Source: Choristoneura fumiferana (taxonomy: Eukaryota > Arthropoda > Insecta > Lepidoptera > Tortricidae). Taken from it: a stretch of DNA of 64,000 bases. The first letter of the stretch is position 1. Each line of letters opens with the position of its first letter. Of the stretch, positions 49,017 to 60,200 are shown one piece after another. Both the position numbers and the translations under genes were made by a program. The stretch covers positions 21,501,391 to 21,565,390 of the forward strand of contig NC_133473.1 in NCBI RefSeq assembly GCF_025370935.1. Direction: 5' to 3'. A model generated the notes under the pieces. The model saw nothing but the letters and a program-made list of their open reading frames with translations. It was not told the origin of the DNA and did no database searches.

Positions 49017-49612
49017 ATGTAAGCTTTTAGCTAGTATTTTTTGTTAGGCGTCTATTCAAACATAGTTTAAGGGTGTCTGGCAGGAGGTACAATCCTACAA
49101 AATGTCTGGCAATGAAGAAAGTGATTTCTAATGTCATTCCGAAAAAAATATATAAAAATTGAGTTTTGTACTATAACGAATTAGAGGTAAAAATTTGACA
49201 CGTTTAATAAGACCGTGCTATTTACCAAAGCCAAACTTCATGCTTGGGGATCGTTCCTACCTGTAATAGTGCTATATATAAAAACAACTTTCAGACTTTA
49301 AATTATAACAAACGTCTGGCTGTCGCGGGCTCTTGTCCTATAATCTTACTTATTCATAAAGAGATGAAAACTTTTATCGAATTACTCGTAAAACTTAGTT
49401 TAAAAGCTATCTTCATAGGCGTTGAAAGATTTAAACTTTTATCCCTACACGATGCGCACGAGTGCCAAATTGGTGTGTTGACGATTAAAGCATTTATCAC
49501 GCGTCTCGACAAATCAAAAGCATTATAATGATAGTGTACGAGAAACAATGAGATGCGGTCAAGGGTGAGCGTGGGATTGAGAGGTTCCGTCGTTAGCTCA
49601 AATGTGTAATTA
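49017..49612. other. Unassigned; open frames on both strands
   Basis: 49244-49528 is open on plus (94 codons) and 49354-49722 on minus (122 codons). Neither has a recognisable domain, and the minus frame runs into the T2 repeat at 49615, so I call neither. Confidence 0.3.
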
Positions 49613-49614
49613 AT

Positions 49615-49805
49615 ACTACTAATATTAGAAATGCGAAAGTTTGATAACCCTTTTACGCTAATACGACTGGGCGGATTTGGATGACATTCGTTATGTAAAT
49701 AGCTAGACGTTTGGAATAACACGTGGCATACTTTTTATTCCGATATTTTTATGGGATTGGGATCAAACATAAAAATTCCATCCGCTGGGTACAGTCCCGG
49801 AGACC
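49615..49805 (+). repeat. T2-type repeat
   Basis: TAATATTAGAAATGCGAAAG, TTACGCTAATACGACTGGGC, GTAAATAGCTAGACGTTTGG, GATTGGGATCAAACATAAAA, ATCCGCTGGGTACAGTC. Confidence 0.55.
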
Positions 49806-50284
49806 GAATTTTTTGTGATAACTTGACTAGAAAACATTATTCGAAAGAAGTGAATCTAAAAAAAAGAGAATAGTAGAAAATAACAGCGCCAAAAAACTCA
49901 TGTCAACTAGTCTAATTTACTTACAATACAATACAGTACAATCAATGCAATACAATGACTCTTTATTGAATACGAAGACATAGCAAGCATTACCGAAAAC
50001 GCAAATTTAGTTAAGTTGATTTATTCGTTTTTTTACCACATGGTATTTTTGAGTTATGTGTGCTTTATACAGAACACCTTACTTTACAGTATCAGTGTGA
50101 TTCAGAAAAAAATGAAACAACTTTTTTCAAAGTTAAAGAACCCTAACGTCTAGGGAACCCCAATTGACGTCACGGACGGTGGTCCACTGCCTACAATTTG
50201 CGGTGACTCATTTTAATCGGCAACAATTGCGCAATTCCAGCTCATTCTGCGCAGACGATTATTGTGGACGTGGCTGGGTTGGTG

Positions 50285-50735
50285 AAGAGAAGCAACAGGC
50301 TTCCTCCAAGAAGTCTCAGAATACAAAGGCTGGGAGTGTAGTTTCCAGCCGGGCTCAGTGTGAAATGGGAACTCCACACACCGTTGAATTGCTATCGTTT
50401 CCTGAACATGATTTCCGTCACCAAAAAAACTTTACTACTAGCTTAACAAATATAATCTCGCAAATTACCTTCGAAACCTGATGTTTACTTCTGATGAAGT
50501 AATGCTTGAGATATTGGAAGTTAATGAATGTTAATGAATGCAATCTAGTATTTTTAAGTGATGTATTAATTTGTCTTTACTTAGTTTATACAATTGTTAG
50601 CTTCTCGGTGTATTTTGTATTTAATATCGTGTAAATGTACATATTTAAATAAATAAATAAATCAGAGGTGCGAGTCCGGGGTCGAACCAACAGCCCTCAG
50701 CTGAAAAGGCCATAGGTTAGGCTACACAGCTTTTT
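50285..50735 (-). repeat. S1 SINE, old, interrupted by a LINE-like tail
   Basis: Left piece 50285-50428: AGTCTCAGAATACAAAGGCT, CCGTTGAATTGCTATCG, CATGATTTCCGTCACC. Right piece 50663-50735: CAGAGGTGCGAGTCCGGGGT, CGAACCAACAGCCCTCAGCT, GTTAGGCTACACAGC (head). Between them 50430-50662 ends in TTTAAATAAATAAATAAAT, a retroelement tail in plus direction. Confidence 0.55.
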
Positions 50736-50739
50736 TTTA

Positions 50740-51047
50740 GCAAGAAACAATTGTTGGTAAAAACCTCTTTGTGGTTTTTCCTTACTTTTAAGTAAGCCGC
50801 GTACTTGTTTTCCACGTTTTTGCAAATAGTTTTTTTTTATAAAGCGTTTAATAAAGAGCTTTATTACATTACAATCTAGCCTATCTAGGCTAATAAGCAA
50901 TTTATCTTTAACTTAAACTATCTAATCAGAATTTAATCTAAGAAAATGTCCATTGGCAGTTCTTAGTTTCTTAAGGGGAAGACACTAATGTTCATGTGTT
51001 CTTTTGTGCACTGCAAACATTTTTATTCATTAGTCACTATTCTAGCA
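50740..51047 (-). repeat. 3' untranslated part of the Jockey-like remnant (inferred)
   Basis: AT-rich sequence directly downstream of the RT stop on the minus strand; T-run TTATAAAGCGTTTAATAAAG near 50838-50860 is a plausible tail. Inference from position only. Confidence 0.35.
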
Positions 51048-51485
51048 CTACACTAATTCAAAAGGCTTAGTTCTTTTGAGTCGTCTTTTTAAGTCCGTGT
51101 TGTCGAGAAGCTGGATTGCCTCGACGTTCACATGTTGGTGAAGTCTCTTTTCGTGACTTTCTGCGTATTTCTGTATTACTTTAGAAACGAAATCCACTTT
51201 GAGGTCCCGATGGAGGTCGTCATTCCTAATATACCAGGGTGCGTTCACAATATGTTACTTTGTTTGGTGCAGCCCCATAGCTGTATACCATACGACCATA
51301 CCGGCACTAGGACTTGTTTGTACAGATAGCTTATTGTGTAACGATAGTGTGGAGTATCTTCCTAATAGCCAGTACATTTGCTTGTATCGTATTTCGAGTT
51401 CTTGCCGTTTTTTTTTACGTGAGCTTTCCAGCGTAGCTTCGTGTCTAATGTCATACGGAGGTATTTAGCTGTGTTTATGCTATGT
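51048..51485 (-). pseudogene. Jockey-like non-LTR retrotransposon reverse transcriptase, C-terminal remnant
   Basis: The minus-strand translation gives, in order, AKYLRMTLDTKLRWKAHVK, RQELEIRYKQMYWLLGR, LSLHNKLSV, then NAPWYIRNDDLHRDLKVDF, HEKRLHQHVNVEAIQLLD and RRLKRTKPFELV before the stop at 51048. The KYLG-T-D-L-W--H, MYWLLGR, NAPWY-RN-D-H-DL and RLKR-KP-DL blocks mark the end of the RT of the Jockey clade. A frame break occurs between LSV and NAPWY (about 51250-51330), and everything before the KYL block is absent: a dead 5'-truncated copy. Confidence 0.75.
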
Positions 51486-51489
51486 TATT

Positions 51490-52065
51490 TATGTTGTTGA
51501 TTTATGATCTGCATTATATTAACATCTGATATGTGAATCATATCATGAAATGGCGCATTTCGAATGTAAATTTCGTGAACAATTTTAATCGCCGCACATT
51601 ATATGGTGTATAGATAACTTCTGTTACTGAAATTTATATAATAATTTGTCATTGTCAAATAATTTGTAGTACCAATAGATTGATTGCTAAATGTTAATAT
51701 TAACTGTGCCTTTTGTATAATATTAGACAAATTAATTTGTTCCAAGCCAGTAAATAGTTAATTTTCTCTGTAGACGGCTTTTGTATATCAAGTGGCTTTT
51801 AGTTAAATTTTTACCTACTAACAATAATACCCACTATAACACATATAAATATAATGAAAGCAAAACAATATATAATATAATATTATTATAATATTTTTCT
51901 TTATTTAGGCTTTTTTTTAAACCCATACAATTTACAGTTTATATATATATTGACAATATTTTATTTTTTAGTTTTTAAATAAATAAAATTTCGGTGGTAG
52001 GGGCAAGTAGAAAAAATTGTTGCCGTTGATTCTGTCATGGTAGAATTTATTATTGTTCACAGCCT
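51490..52065. other. AT-rich non-coding stretch
   Basis: Long AT-run at 51850-51990. No content recognised. Confidence 0.4.
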
Positions 52066-52185
52066 ATATACGTCTTCGCCTTCCATCAAGCGAGATTGAG
52101 GCCAAACGTAAGCATATATAAAAAAAATACGCCCCACTGCTGGGCATAGGCCTCCCCTCAGAATAGTTCTCACGCAGGCCCAGTA
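52066..52185 (-). repeat. S1 SINE tail with nested LINE tip
   Basis: CAGCCTATATACGTC stops, then TTCGCCTTCCATCAAGCGAG, ATTGAGGCCAAACGTAAGC and ATATATAAAAAAAA, then TACGCCCCACTGCTGGGCAT and AGTTCTCACGCAGGCCCAGT resume S1. The inserted piece is a LINE 3' end in plus direction of about 60 bases; TACG at both borders may be the target duplication. Confidence 0.6.
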
Positions 52186-52189
52186 CGGT

Positions 52190-52725
52190 TTCGATTGCAA
52201 ATAAAATAATAATAAAAGTAATTGCACTTAGTACAGCTACAAATATACAATATATTCAACATATACTATATCCGACAGCATCCCACGAGATTGTTATATT
52301 TCAACGCCGTGACTTTCGTATTTTTCTGCTTCCCTCTCGCAAAAAACTAAAAGACCGGAATCTCCGAAATTGGAAGTGTTAACTTTTTACCAAGTGGACA
52401 ATGGAACCTCGCTTGTTATTTGATTGCGAGGAAGATTGAATCCACGCGAGGGCTGAGGGTTCCGTAGAATTAAAACAATGCGGGCGTATTTAATTTGAGT
52501 CAACGTATAAGCATATCACAATTTTTTTAAATTAAAAAGTAAACTCTTGTTGGAACATCCAAAGCTCTCCTTATTCGAGAAGAGACTGGTGCCCAGTTGT
52601 AATACGTATACACATAAGCCGCAGGTGATGATTATAGGTTCGGTAAAATTATTAAGCATAAAATTTTCCGGTGTCTTAATTTTTGCAAATACGGTATTTG
52701 ACTATTTTAAATATATTTTATAAAT
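52190..52725. other. Mostly unassigned
   Basis: 52570-52620 has a degraded S1 tail (AGAGACTGGTGCCCAGTTGT). Otherwise no family or gene. Confidence 0.35.
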
Positions 52726-52905
52726 CGGACCGGGAGACGAGCTGTCGGTAGGCCTCCAACAAGATGGAGCGACGACTTGGTTAAGATCGCGGGATCGCGG
52801 TGGATGCGGAAAGCACAAAACTGGTCTGAATGGAGAGCCTTGGGGGAGGCCTATGTCCAGCAGAGGACGTCTTTCGGCTGACATGATGATGATGATGATT
52901 TTATA
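52725..52905 (+). repeat. RTE-like LINE 3' end
   Basis: Plus translation VGRPPTRWSDDLVKIAGSRW then WRALGEAYVQQR, followed by CAGAGGACGTCTTTCGGCTG and ATGATGATGATGATG. The end of an RT of the RTE type; about 180 bases. Confidence 0.65.
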
Positions 52906-53440
52906 AATAAAAAATACACAATGCCTGTTATCGAATAGAGAAACAACTATTAAGCTACCTTTACAAATAACAAAGTTATAAAGGTTTGAAATTCAAGATT
53001 AGACAGAGAAAGACATATTGGCATGTGACGTCACACGCCAGTAGCGCCATACTTGCTGCATAGAGAAAAGCTTTTGAGAATGAGACAGGTATATAGATTT
53101 TTAAAAAACTCACTATAAATCCAATTTTCAACCGACTTAAGTTTTCTCTTCTCTAAACACTGTCTGTACATCTATATTTTCATAATAATATTAAGATATG
53201 GCAAATTCAGGAATTGATAAGTTTTAATATTTGAAACCTTACTTTTAGGGTACATGACGTAATTAGTTTTTTTTATCAGATTGGTTGTAATTTTTTAAGG
53301 AACTGAACATAAATTATAAACAGAATTTACTTAAATGCGTTACACTTTTTTTTATAGACATTATAATATTTACAAATACTGATTATCTGTATGTCATTGC
53401 TTCTTGGGCCATTCTTAAATAACTTTTTTTGCGTATTAAA
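52906..53440. other. Non-coding stretch
   Basis: GACGTCACACGCCAGTAGCG near 53028 and TTTTCAACCGACTTAAG at 53127 resemble repeat words, not delimitable. Confidence 0.35.
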
Positions 53441-53442
53441 AA

Positions 53443-53590
53443 CCCGGATAACTCACGTCTTAAATTGAGTTTAGCTCGACATGACAAGCTAAACTCAATT
53501 TAAGACGTGAGTTATCCGGGTCATTATATTTAATATGAGCGAGTCTCACGGTAGTTTCATGTTCATCTTTTTTGCGTATTTCACAATTGC
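53443..53590. mobile_element. F-type foldback, perfect 34-bp arms
   Basis: 53443-53476 (CCCGGATAACTCACGTCTTA to TTTAGCT) is the exact complement of 53487-53520, with a 10-base loop. TCATTATATTTAATATGAGC and GAGTCTCACGGTAGTTTCAT follow, the family's outer flank. Perfect arms point to a recent origin or gene conversion between arms. Confidence 0.75.
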
Positions 53591-53830
53591 GGTCCACTAA
53601 AAATCTTCATTTCCAAAACTTCCACCGTACGATTGGTTCGTTACATTCTCCCCACGGAATCCTAAATAATGCATCAGTTGTTGAATAATTCATTGTTCCA
53701 GTCTCGCGTGGGCGGCGGTTTTTGAGTTCCCATTGTGCGGGTTCGATCCCGGAATGTTATCGGATGTAAGTTTTATTCAGCTGAGTGTATTGATACTCGT
53801 ATATTTTAAAGGTTTCCTAACTCGAAAGAA
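53521..53830. other. Non-coding stretch after foldback
   Basis: GCGGGTTCGATCCCGGAATG at 53735 has a B-box-like word, but no A box or body accompanies it. Confidence 0.35.
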
Positions 53831-53834
53831 AAAA

Positions 53835-54350
53835 AACCGATCAAGTGCGAGCCGGACTCGCGTATCGAGTGGCACTCATCTCTGACACAAGAAAGCGTGC
53901 ATAAATATCTGTTACGACTTTATTTCTAGGGCAGGTAGGACGTATCAGATATTTTTGCACGCTCCGCTGTGGCACATATTAATGCGGGTGTACACATAAT
54001 TTGTAGGTACCTATGAGTGACATGCCTGTTGCAAAAATTTACGCCGTGCAGTCATTTTAAATTAGAAATAACATAAAACTATTTATTATTATTTTTTTTT
54101 AATTTCTGATATATTTTTATTTTTTAATTTACTCCACGAAAGTGAGATCATGTTTGAAATTCATTTACTTACGTTTAAATTTTTGTTTTTGGGGAACTTC
54201 CACAATTATGTGTAACTACTTATCAAATTTTGATTTTAGCGGTCTAGTAGTTTCCTAGTAAATCGGCTGTGACAGACATATGGACAGACAGACGGTTAAT
54301 GAGTGATTATATAAAAGTTCAGTTTTTTTTTGAGGCATGGAACTCTAAAA
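53835..54350. repeat. GGGTTCCGTA-type element, decayed
   Basis: AAACCGATCAAGTGCGAGCC, GGACTCGCGTATCG at left; TTTTGATTTTAGCGGTCTAG, TAAATCGGCTGTGACAGACA, GGACAGACAGACGG and GAGGCATGGAACTCTAAAAA at right. In between, AGTGGCACTCATCTCTGACA and CTCCGCTGTGGCACATATTA may be another insertion. Confidence 0.5.
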
Positions 54351-54814
54351 ATAACCTAAAGTGCGAAGTTACCACCTATGACTATAATATATTTTTATTT
54401 ATTTTCATGTTTTTCTTTTTTAAATTGGACTAACGTTAATCTGGGGCGGCTCGCAAGTTTTTTTTATAAACAACTCTATTTCTATGGGACGTTACTGTTA
54501 ACCCTGCCGCTGCTCGTAAATCCAGCACGATATAATTTAACACTGCACAGCTCGTGTGACTTGTTATGAACGGTTTGATTTAGCGTGACAGCCGTGTTGT
54601 AAGGATAAATAAATGTATGAGTAGAGTATAACTTACGTACTATTTTGGATAGCGTTTTTGGTAAGGTGCTTGATGAGTTGATATTTTTCGTACCTGTAAA
54701 AATAGAAAAACGTTCATAATTATGACAAAATGCATTTGAAAATTCATTAAGTAGGTACGGGATAAATACCCCCTAATGCAAAAATCCACGAGATATAAAA
54801 ATAATAATAATTTT

Positions 54815-55125
54815 GAACATGAAACTACCGTGAGACTCACTCATATTAAATAAATGACCCGATAACTCACGACCTACCTTTACAGAGCGATGTTGTTAGT
54901 GTTTGTGCTACCCTACATTTGACAGTTGTAATGATGATGAAAACGCGGGTATTGTGTGCGGTGTCAGTTTCGTCGGGTAGTCGCGCGAGCAGAGCGGCGG
55001 CGCGCAGTGCGCGTGTTGCAGCAGCCGCTGAGTCGCGTTGCTCCGAAGACGAAGGGCTACGGATTAGCCCGAAACATGTCGAGCTAAACTCGATTTAAGA
55101 CGTAGTTATCCGGTCATTATATTTA
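54815..55125. mobile_element. F-type foldback with GC-rich loop
   Basis: ATGAAACTACCGTGAGACTC, AATGACCCGATAACTCACGA at left; GACGAAGGGCTACGGATTAG, CCCGAAACATGTCGAGCTAA and ACTCGATTTAAGACGTAG at right. The left arm is mostly lost, replaced by a 200-base segment ending in a very GC-rich run (GAGCGGCGGCGCGCAGTGCG). Confidence 0.6.
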
Positions 55126-56550
55126 ATAATAATAATAATAGGTAATACAAAAGTGTGAGTGCATCTTAAATTTCTAGTTTGCATCAGATCAGTGTATTGT
55201 GTTGTGTTTTGTCAGGGTTCCATAACTTATACCTACTCGAGCCAAAAAAACGGAACTCGTAGAAGACCGCTCCTGTGCTTGTCAATATAATAATGGACCG
55301 ATTAAGTTCAAATTTGGATACAAACAAGAACGTCTTACGCAAAAAATTAGAATTATTAAGGTAATTTTGAAGACCAAATATATAATTTGAAACAATTAGA
55401 TGAAAATTTACCACTCCCCTAACCCTGAACTCCAAAACTATTTAGTGTCATTGGCCACAAAAACACTATATTTTTTTTAATCTTATAAAAAAAACTTACT
55501 ACGAAAATTTAAAACTATAATAATATTATAACCTTTTGTCGTAAAAAAATACAATCTGTTTATAGATCGCTCGCAGCGCCCGGCGGGTTAAAATAGATTA
55601 GGTAACTAATTGCCGCCCGTGATGGATAAGACAGCCGGTTATGTTTTAAATTATAAAGATAACTATGGCCGGATATTTTTTTTAACATCCTTTTCATTAT
55701 GATCTATTTGTTAAGGCGACATTTTTTTAGTTTTCTTTTAATGGGATGTTCCATAAATTTAGGTGAGATGAAATGAAAGTTAATTTTAGTTAGTACAGTC
55801 GAAAATCTATCACGAGCCAGGGTGTAAAACTTTTTCATAATCAGTCGCACAATCAAGTCTTTAGCAAACCTACAAAGTTTCTTAAACGCTATGTAACAGA
55901 GAATAGTTTACGTGTTTTTAATAGTTCCAGCTTTCTCGCACTTGTAGTCTCTAAGCTAGGTACATAAATCGCTGACGGACGAGCATGGCACTAAATATAG
56001 GATTTGGAACCTTAAAAAATATTTTTGCTGTAAAACATCGAATTTAACATTGAAATTAACAAAATTTTATAAACTTCTGTTGCACCCACGCCTATTGAAT
56101 ATCCTGTAATAATGAATTCCCGCGTCCGTCCGTCCAGGCACGCGTCGGTTAATATCCTACGATACCATTGTTAACGTGGCCACAAAGGGCATAACCCTAG
56201 TCAACGTATTAAAACACAAAAAATCTCCGCTTAAGATAAGGCACAGCCCTAAAGCCATTTAAAAAAGCAATTTAATTCATGTTCCATTAATGAAATTTAA
56301 AAACATAACTTTAAAGTAACCGAGTCACTGGCTAGTTATGGACTCTACAATTATTCCACAAGTTTATGAATCGGTTTTAAAAAATAAATGAGTTTTGTTA
56401 TTTCTGACGCGTTAGATGATTCCTGGCAAAGGAAAGGGTGTTTTACTCTTGGTTTGTTATACCTACAGAATATCCACCGCCATTGCTTTACCGCGTTTTA
56501 ACTGGATAATAGTGATATAAGTTACTGGCAATCAAGTTTATTCTCGTATT
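55126..56550. other. Long weakly featured stretch
   Basis: 55205-55300 and 55920-56020 contain scraps of GGGTTCCGTA-type elements (AGGGTTCCATAACTTATACC, CAGCTTTCTCGCACTTGTAG, GACGGACGAGCATGGC). CTCGCAGCGCCCGGCGGG near 55568 is an isolated GC patch. No gene. Confidence 0.35.
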
Positions 56551-56725
56551 TGAATGAATGAATGAATGAATAAAATTTATTTCGAAACAACAACAAAAAA
56601 CGGTTTACAAAATTCTTAAATCTAAAAGTGTATTGTGGCAGTTGTCTCAAAAAAGGAGTCCACTCAGCATGAGTCGAGGCAGGGGGCCACGACGCTGGTT
56701 TTCAGTGGGTCCTATAATGAGTAGC
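56551..56725 (-). repeat. Z-like retroelement end with (GAAT)n
   Basis: TTTGAATGAATGAATGAATG, AATAAAATTTATTTCGAAAC, then GTCGAGGCAGGGGGCCACGA and CGCTGGTTTTCAGTGGG. The tail is at the left. Confidence 0.45.
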
Positions 56726-56764
56726 CTAAAACTAAAAACTAAAACTAAAGCTAACGGGCTATTT

Positions 56765-56965
56765 AGCTTCTTTTAAACCCTTGGTCTATGGGTTCCTAGA
56801 GCTTTGAAGCTTTATAAGAGGTCGGTAGATGCCACAGGGGATCAAAGAGCTGGCAGCTTCCTCGGAAAAAGAATTAGCTTAGCTATTCAGTGAGAAAACG
56901 CTGTTAGCGTCTTTGGAACCTTACCGCAGAGGACTCCTTAAACAATTCGTTTTAAAGAATATTTT
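56765..56965 (+). pseudogene. C-terminal remnant of a reverse-transcriptase-encoding element
   Basis: The plus translation reads LGLWVPRALKLYKRSVDATG then DQRAGSFLGKRISLAIQ, a stop, then ENAVSVFGTLP. The pattern LG-WG--A-K---, TGD-RAG-FL-QRISLAIQRGNA-SV-GT is one I know from the ends of RT-encoding elements in invertebrate genomes; the clade is not certain. In-frame stop, no upstream RT. Confidence 0.4.
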
Positions 56966-57208
56966 TTGACGAAAAATCGCATAGCTCCCGCATTGAATGC
57001 TGATGAACGGATCTTTGCCGACCTTGGTCTGCCGTTCTTGCCTGTAACTTGTCATAGGCGACAGCTAGTAAGAAATAAATACAGCTTAAACCAAAATTTA
57101 TCGTTGCACGCTAATTTATTAAACCCTATTTCTAGGAGTATGGAATGGAATGTCAAATTTTATCCAACTCAAACTTTAATCAAAACTAAAAACTTGGGTT
57201 TTATTTGA
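56966..57208 (+). other. Open stretch after the RT remnant, not called as gene
   Basis: An 80-codon frame follows; its first part overlaps the possible element tail, and its last part has no domain. It may be 3' sequence of the same element or host DNA. Confidence 0.25.
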
Positions 57209-57209
57209 A

Positions 57210-57480
57210 ACGCAAATAAGCAAGAGCAACGCTGGGCAACTAAAGTTGGGCCGAGTTGCCCGGGGCACCGCAACTATTGTGTAGCTGAATTGTGTGGGCG
57301 TAATTTACTTTTCAGCCGCTTATGAATTAATTTAAGCCCCAATTCATCACTTTATGCTATTTAATCATAGATGATGAGATTGTAATCGCTACAATTTTGA
57401 CACAGTGTCGGTTAGCTGAAAAAGAGTAGTGAAACTTCGTGACAACTTTCTAAGGAAAATCGAGTAGTTATTTCACATTG
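57210..57480. other. Non-coding spacer
   Basis: Nothing recognised. Confidence 0.35.
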
Positions 57481-57483
57481 CAT

Positions 57484-57600
57484 CATCATCACGGCCTGGG
57501 CATAGGCCGCCTCTTAGAATAAGAGGGCTTGGGCCATAGTTCTTACCCAGGCCTGGTGCCGATTGGGAACTTCCTCCTCCCAAGCTTCCTCCGCAGCCTC
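57484..57600 (-). repeat. S1 SINE, 3' third
   Basis: CATCATCATCACGGCCTGGG, GAATAAGAGGGCTTGGGCCA, TAGTTCTTACCCAGGCC, GCCGATTGGGAACTTCC. Ends abruptly. Confidence 0.6.
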
Positions 57601-57654
57601 GAAATAAGAAATTACAAAATCATAAAAGTACTTTTACTAACTAACTCAACTAAC

Positions 57655-57805
57655 GGAACTTAGGGATCTTTAAAACGAGCCTATCAGTCTCTCAAAGGGC
57701 CGGCAACGCACTTGTGATACCCCCCTCGTGTTGAAGGTGTCCATGGGCGGCGGTGATTGCTTCCCATCAGATGACCCTCATAATCGTTGATCCCCTCATA
57801 TATAT
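57655..57805 (+). repeat. Y-type LINE/SINE 3' end
   Basis: CTCAAAGGGCCGGCAACGCA, GTGTTGAAGGTGTCCATGGG, CGGCGGTGATTGCTTCCCAT, CAGATGACCC and a downstream ATATATATAAAAAAAT. A widespread type of lepidopteran retroelement ending. Confidence 0.65.
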
Positions 57806-58860
57806 AAAAAAATAGTCTAACTATACCCCGGTTGCTCAACATGACTATGGCCTTTGATAAGTGTATTATTTTTTATGTTTTATTTTGTAATTGTTGTATG
57901 TCCATGATGCATGGCATGACTCAAGCTCTAAATAAGCATGTTTTAAATGTAAAATGGTTGTAAAGCCGTCTCATGCGCATGTCAGCAAATTAACACCCAA
58001 TCTCGACTGTTAATAGCAACCGATGACAAATTTAATTAGGACAAGGTCAGTGACACGCTCCATTTAGATTTAGAGGAACTAAATCAAATTTAAATTTAGA
58101 AAATTCTGCAATATATGTTTTTGGATCAGTTAATGTAATTATTAAGCCGATGAACCTGTAAACCTGTAAATACAAAGCGCAAAATTCACAAACTAAACGA
58201 GTGACATTGACGTGACACGTTCAAAATAACTCATTTTTTAAACTTCTTTTTTCTACTCGCGTAGTACAATGTGCTACTAACGATATTGCTATCGGTAATC
58301 CAATGAGGTGCATTGTGTGATCGCAACTTTGACGTTTTATTGTGAAACGTTTCACAATGTTTTTTTCGCACTAAATGGCGGGAATAAAAAAAAAGCTTCA
58401 ACCATTCTATTTTATTTTCACTTCTCATGCTCTACAAGAAGGTCAATATAGCCTTACGAGGCGGGAGTAAAGTGAGTATTATATGCCTAGGGAGAAAAAA
58501 GTAATTATTTTTTTTTATTTACTTCGAGTGACTTCGATAAACTCAAACAGCCCGTACTTGCTTAGTTTATGGCATAAAATAAGATTGTGTGTGGACCATT
58601 TTCATGACGAAAATGTTACGTTCTTAGTCTACGTGGTCTTAGTTCTATGCTTTTTCCGCATAGAAGGTGGCGCCATTCTATTTATATTCCAGTTTGTGTA
58701 TGGACCATTTTGCCGATGCGATTTTGTTGTATCTGTGTCTGGTTGGAAAAAAATACTTACCGCGAAAACCTTGAAATTGTTGCAGAGCGTAAATCATAAA
58801 CGATTAAAATAAATTGATTATTCTCACAATGTCGTCAAGAGATAGTGAAAATTATGATGT
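57806..58860. other. Unassigned stretch with open frame
   Basis: 58483-58812 is open on plus for 109 codons with a hydrophobic middle (FLVYVVLVLCFF) but no recognisable protein. CTATCGGTAATCCAATGAGG near 58290 and AAACGTTTCACAATG are phrases without partners here. Not called as a gene. Confidence 0.3.
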
Positions 58861-58861
58861 C

Positions 58862-59050
58862 AAGCAAAGATAAAGTTAATAAGGGTTTTTCCAGAGATGA
58901 GACCAAGCGAGATCGATTTTTCATCCCCGAAAACCCCTACATACCAAATTTCATCGAAATTGTTGGAGCCATTTCCGTGATCCGCGAAATACCTATAATT
59001 TATGAGAATTGCTCGTTTAAAGATATTATGCAGATAGATAGATAAGATCT
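58862..59050 (+). repeat. M-type repeat
   Basis: ATTTTTCATCCCCGAAAACC, CCTACATACCAAATTTCATC, GAAATTGTTGGAGCCATTTC, GAATTGCTCGTTTAAAGATA. The reading frame through it (FFIPENPYIPNFIEIVG) is a by-product of the repeat. Confidence 0.55.
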
Positions 59051-59142
59051 TTTGAATATTACCATAAAAGTAACGGAAATCAAAAATAACACATATGAGC
59101 AAATTTCACAACTTATAATAAACTAAGTATTTCATTTGATAT

Positions 59143-59421
59143 ATTTTTTTTTATTCGACTGGACGGCAAACGAGCAAGCGGGTCTCCTGATGGAAAGAGA
59201 TCACCAAAGCCCATAAACATCTGCAACACTAGGGGTATTGCAGATGCGTTGCCAACCTAGAGGCCTAAGGTGGGATACCTCAAGTGCCAGTAATTTCACC
59301 GGCTGTCTTACTCTCCACGCCCAAACACAACATTGCAAGCACTGCTGCTTCACGGCAGAATTAGCGAGCAAGATGGTGGTAGCAATCCGGGCGGACCTTG
59401 CACAAAGTCCTAACACCTGCA
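59143..59421 (-). repeat. R3 repeat, full length
   Basis: TTTTTTTTTATTCGACTGGA, CGGCAAACGAGCAAGCGGGT, GGGATACCTCAAGTGCCAGT, GGGCGGACCTTGCACAAAGT, CCTAACACCTGC. Both family edges are present. Confidence 0.8.
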
Positions 59422-60025
59422 CACATATATGAATCATGGTGTCAAATTGCCTACCGTTACTATTTTGTAAAAAAATCTTTATCATAAACTGACGTGTAAA
59501 CTGAATTGATCCTTGAACTCCAGAAAATAAAGTTTATTTTGAGATAAATTCAATCTTCTATGAAAGTGTTGCACTATACTCAAAGTTAAAAAGTGTTATA
59601 TTTCACATTATTCCTTGTTAGGCTGACTGATTAACATAAAAATTTATAAAATTTCGATCTTAAACGTTAGCTTCAATCATGCCTTAAGGCAAAAGAAACA
59701 CGATTTCAACCGAACCCCAAACCCATCATTATGATCTGCCCAATAATCAATCCAATGATTATGCTTATGCTCATAATTTCAATAATAACTATCATTAAAG
59801 AACAAGGAATCAGGCTTTGTCGAAGAATGCTGTCCTAAATTCGCATCCGTTTTGAATAATTTTATGTTTACTAAGACATACTTAAAGCATCTTAATTACA
59901 TACTATAACTTAAAATATTTAAGGGCGCTTAAACGGTACGGTTAAAAAAACCAAGGTTTGAATTCACAGTAGTAACTGTAACAAAAAAAATAACAGACTA
60001 GAAAACCATGAAAGTAATTTTCTAT
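59422..60025. other. AT-rich non-coding stretch
   Basis: No content recognised. Confidence 0.4.
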
Positions 60026-60027
60026 TA

Positions 60028-60200
60028 AATATAATGACCCGGATAACTCACGTCTTAAATCGAGTTTAGCTCCAAAACAATGAAATTGTGGGGGGAGGCT
60101 CCAATAGAGATCTCTCTCCAGGCAGGTGTTATGCCTGGGGACCGAAGTAATTTTCTATTAATTTGAAGTCGGTGGCTCAGCCCGAGCCAGCATTTTTCTG
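60028..60200. mobile_element. F-type arm next to a MITE arm
   Basis: 60028-60078: AATATAATGACCCGGATAAC, TCACGTCTTAAATCGAGTTT (one F arm). 60142-60195: AAGTAATTTTCTATTAATTT, GAAGTCGGTGGCTCAGCCC (one arm of the 38081-38229 type). Between them CTCTCTCCAGGCAGGTGTTA and TGCCTGGGGACC form a short stem. Confidence 0.5.

Noticed and set aside
58845..59045. 66-codon frame FFIPENPYIPNFIEIVG
   Set aside because: It coincides with an M-type repeat whose reverse copy is at 6654-6815.
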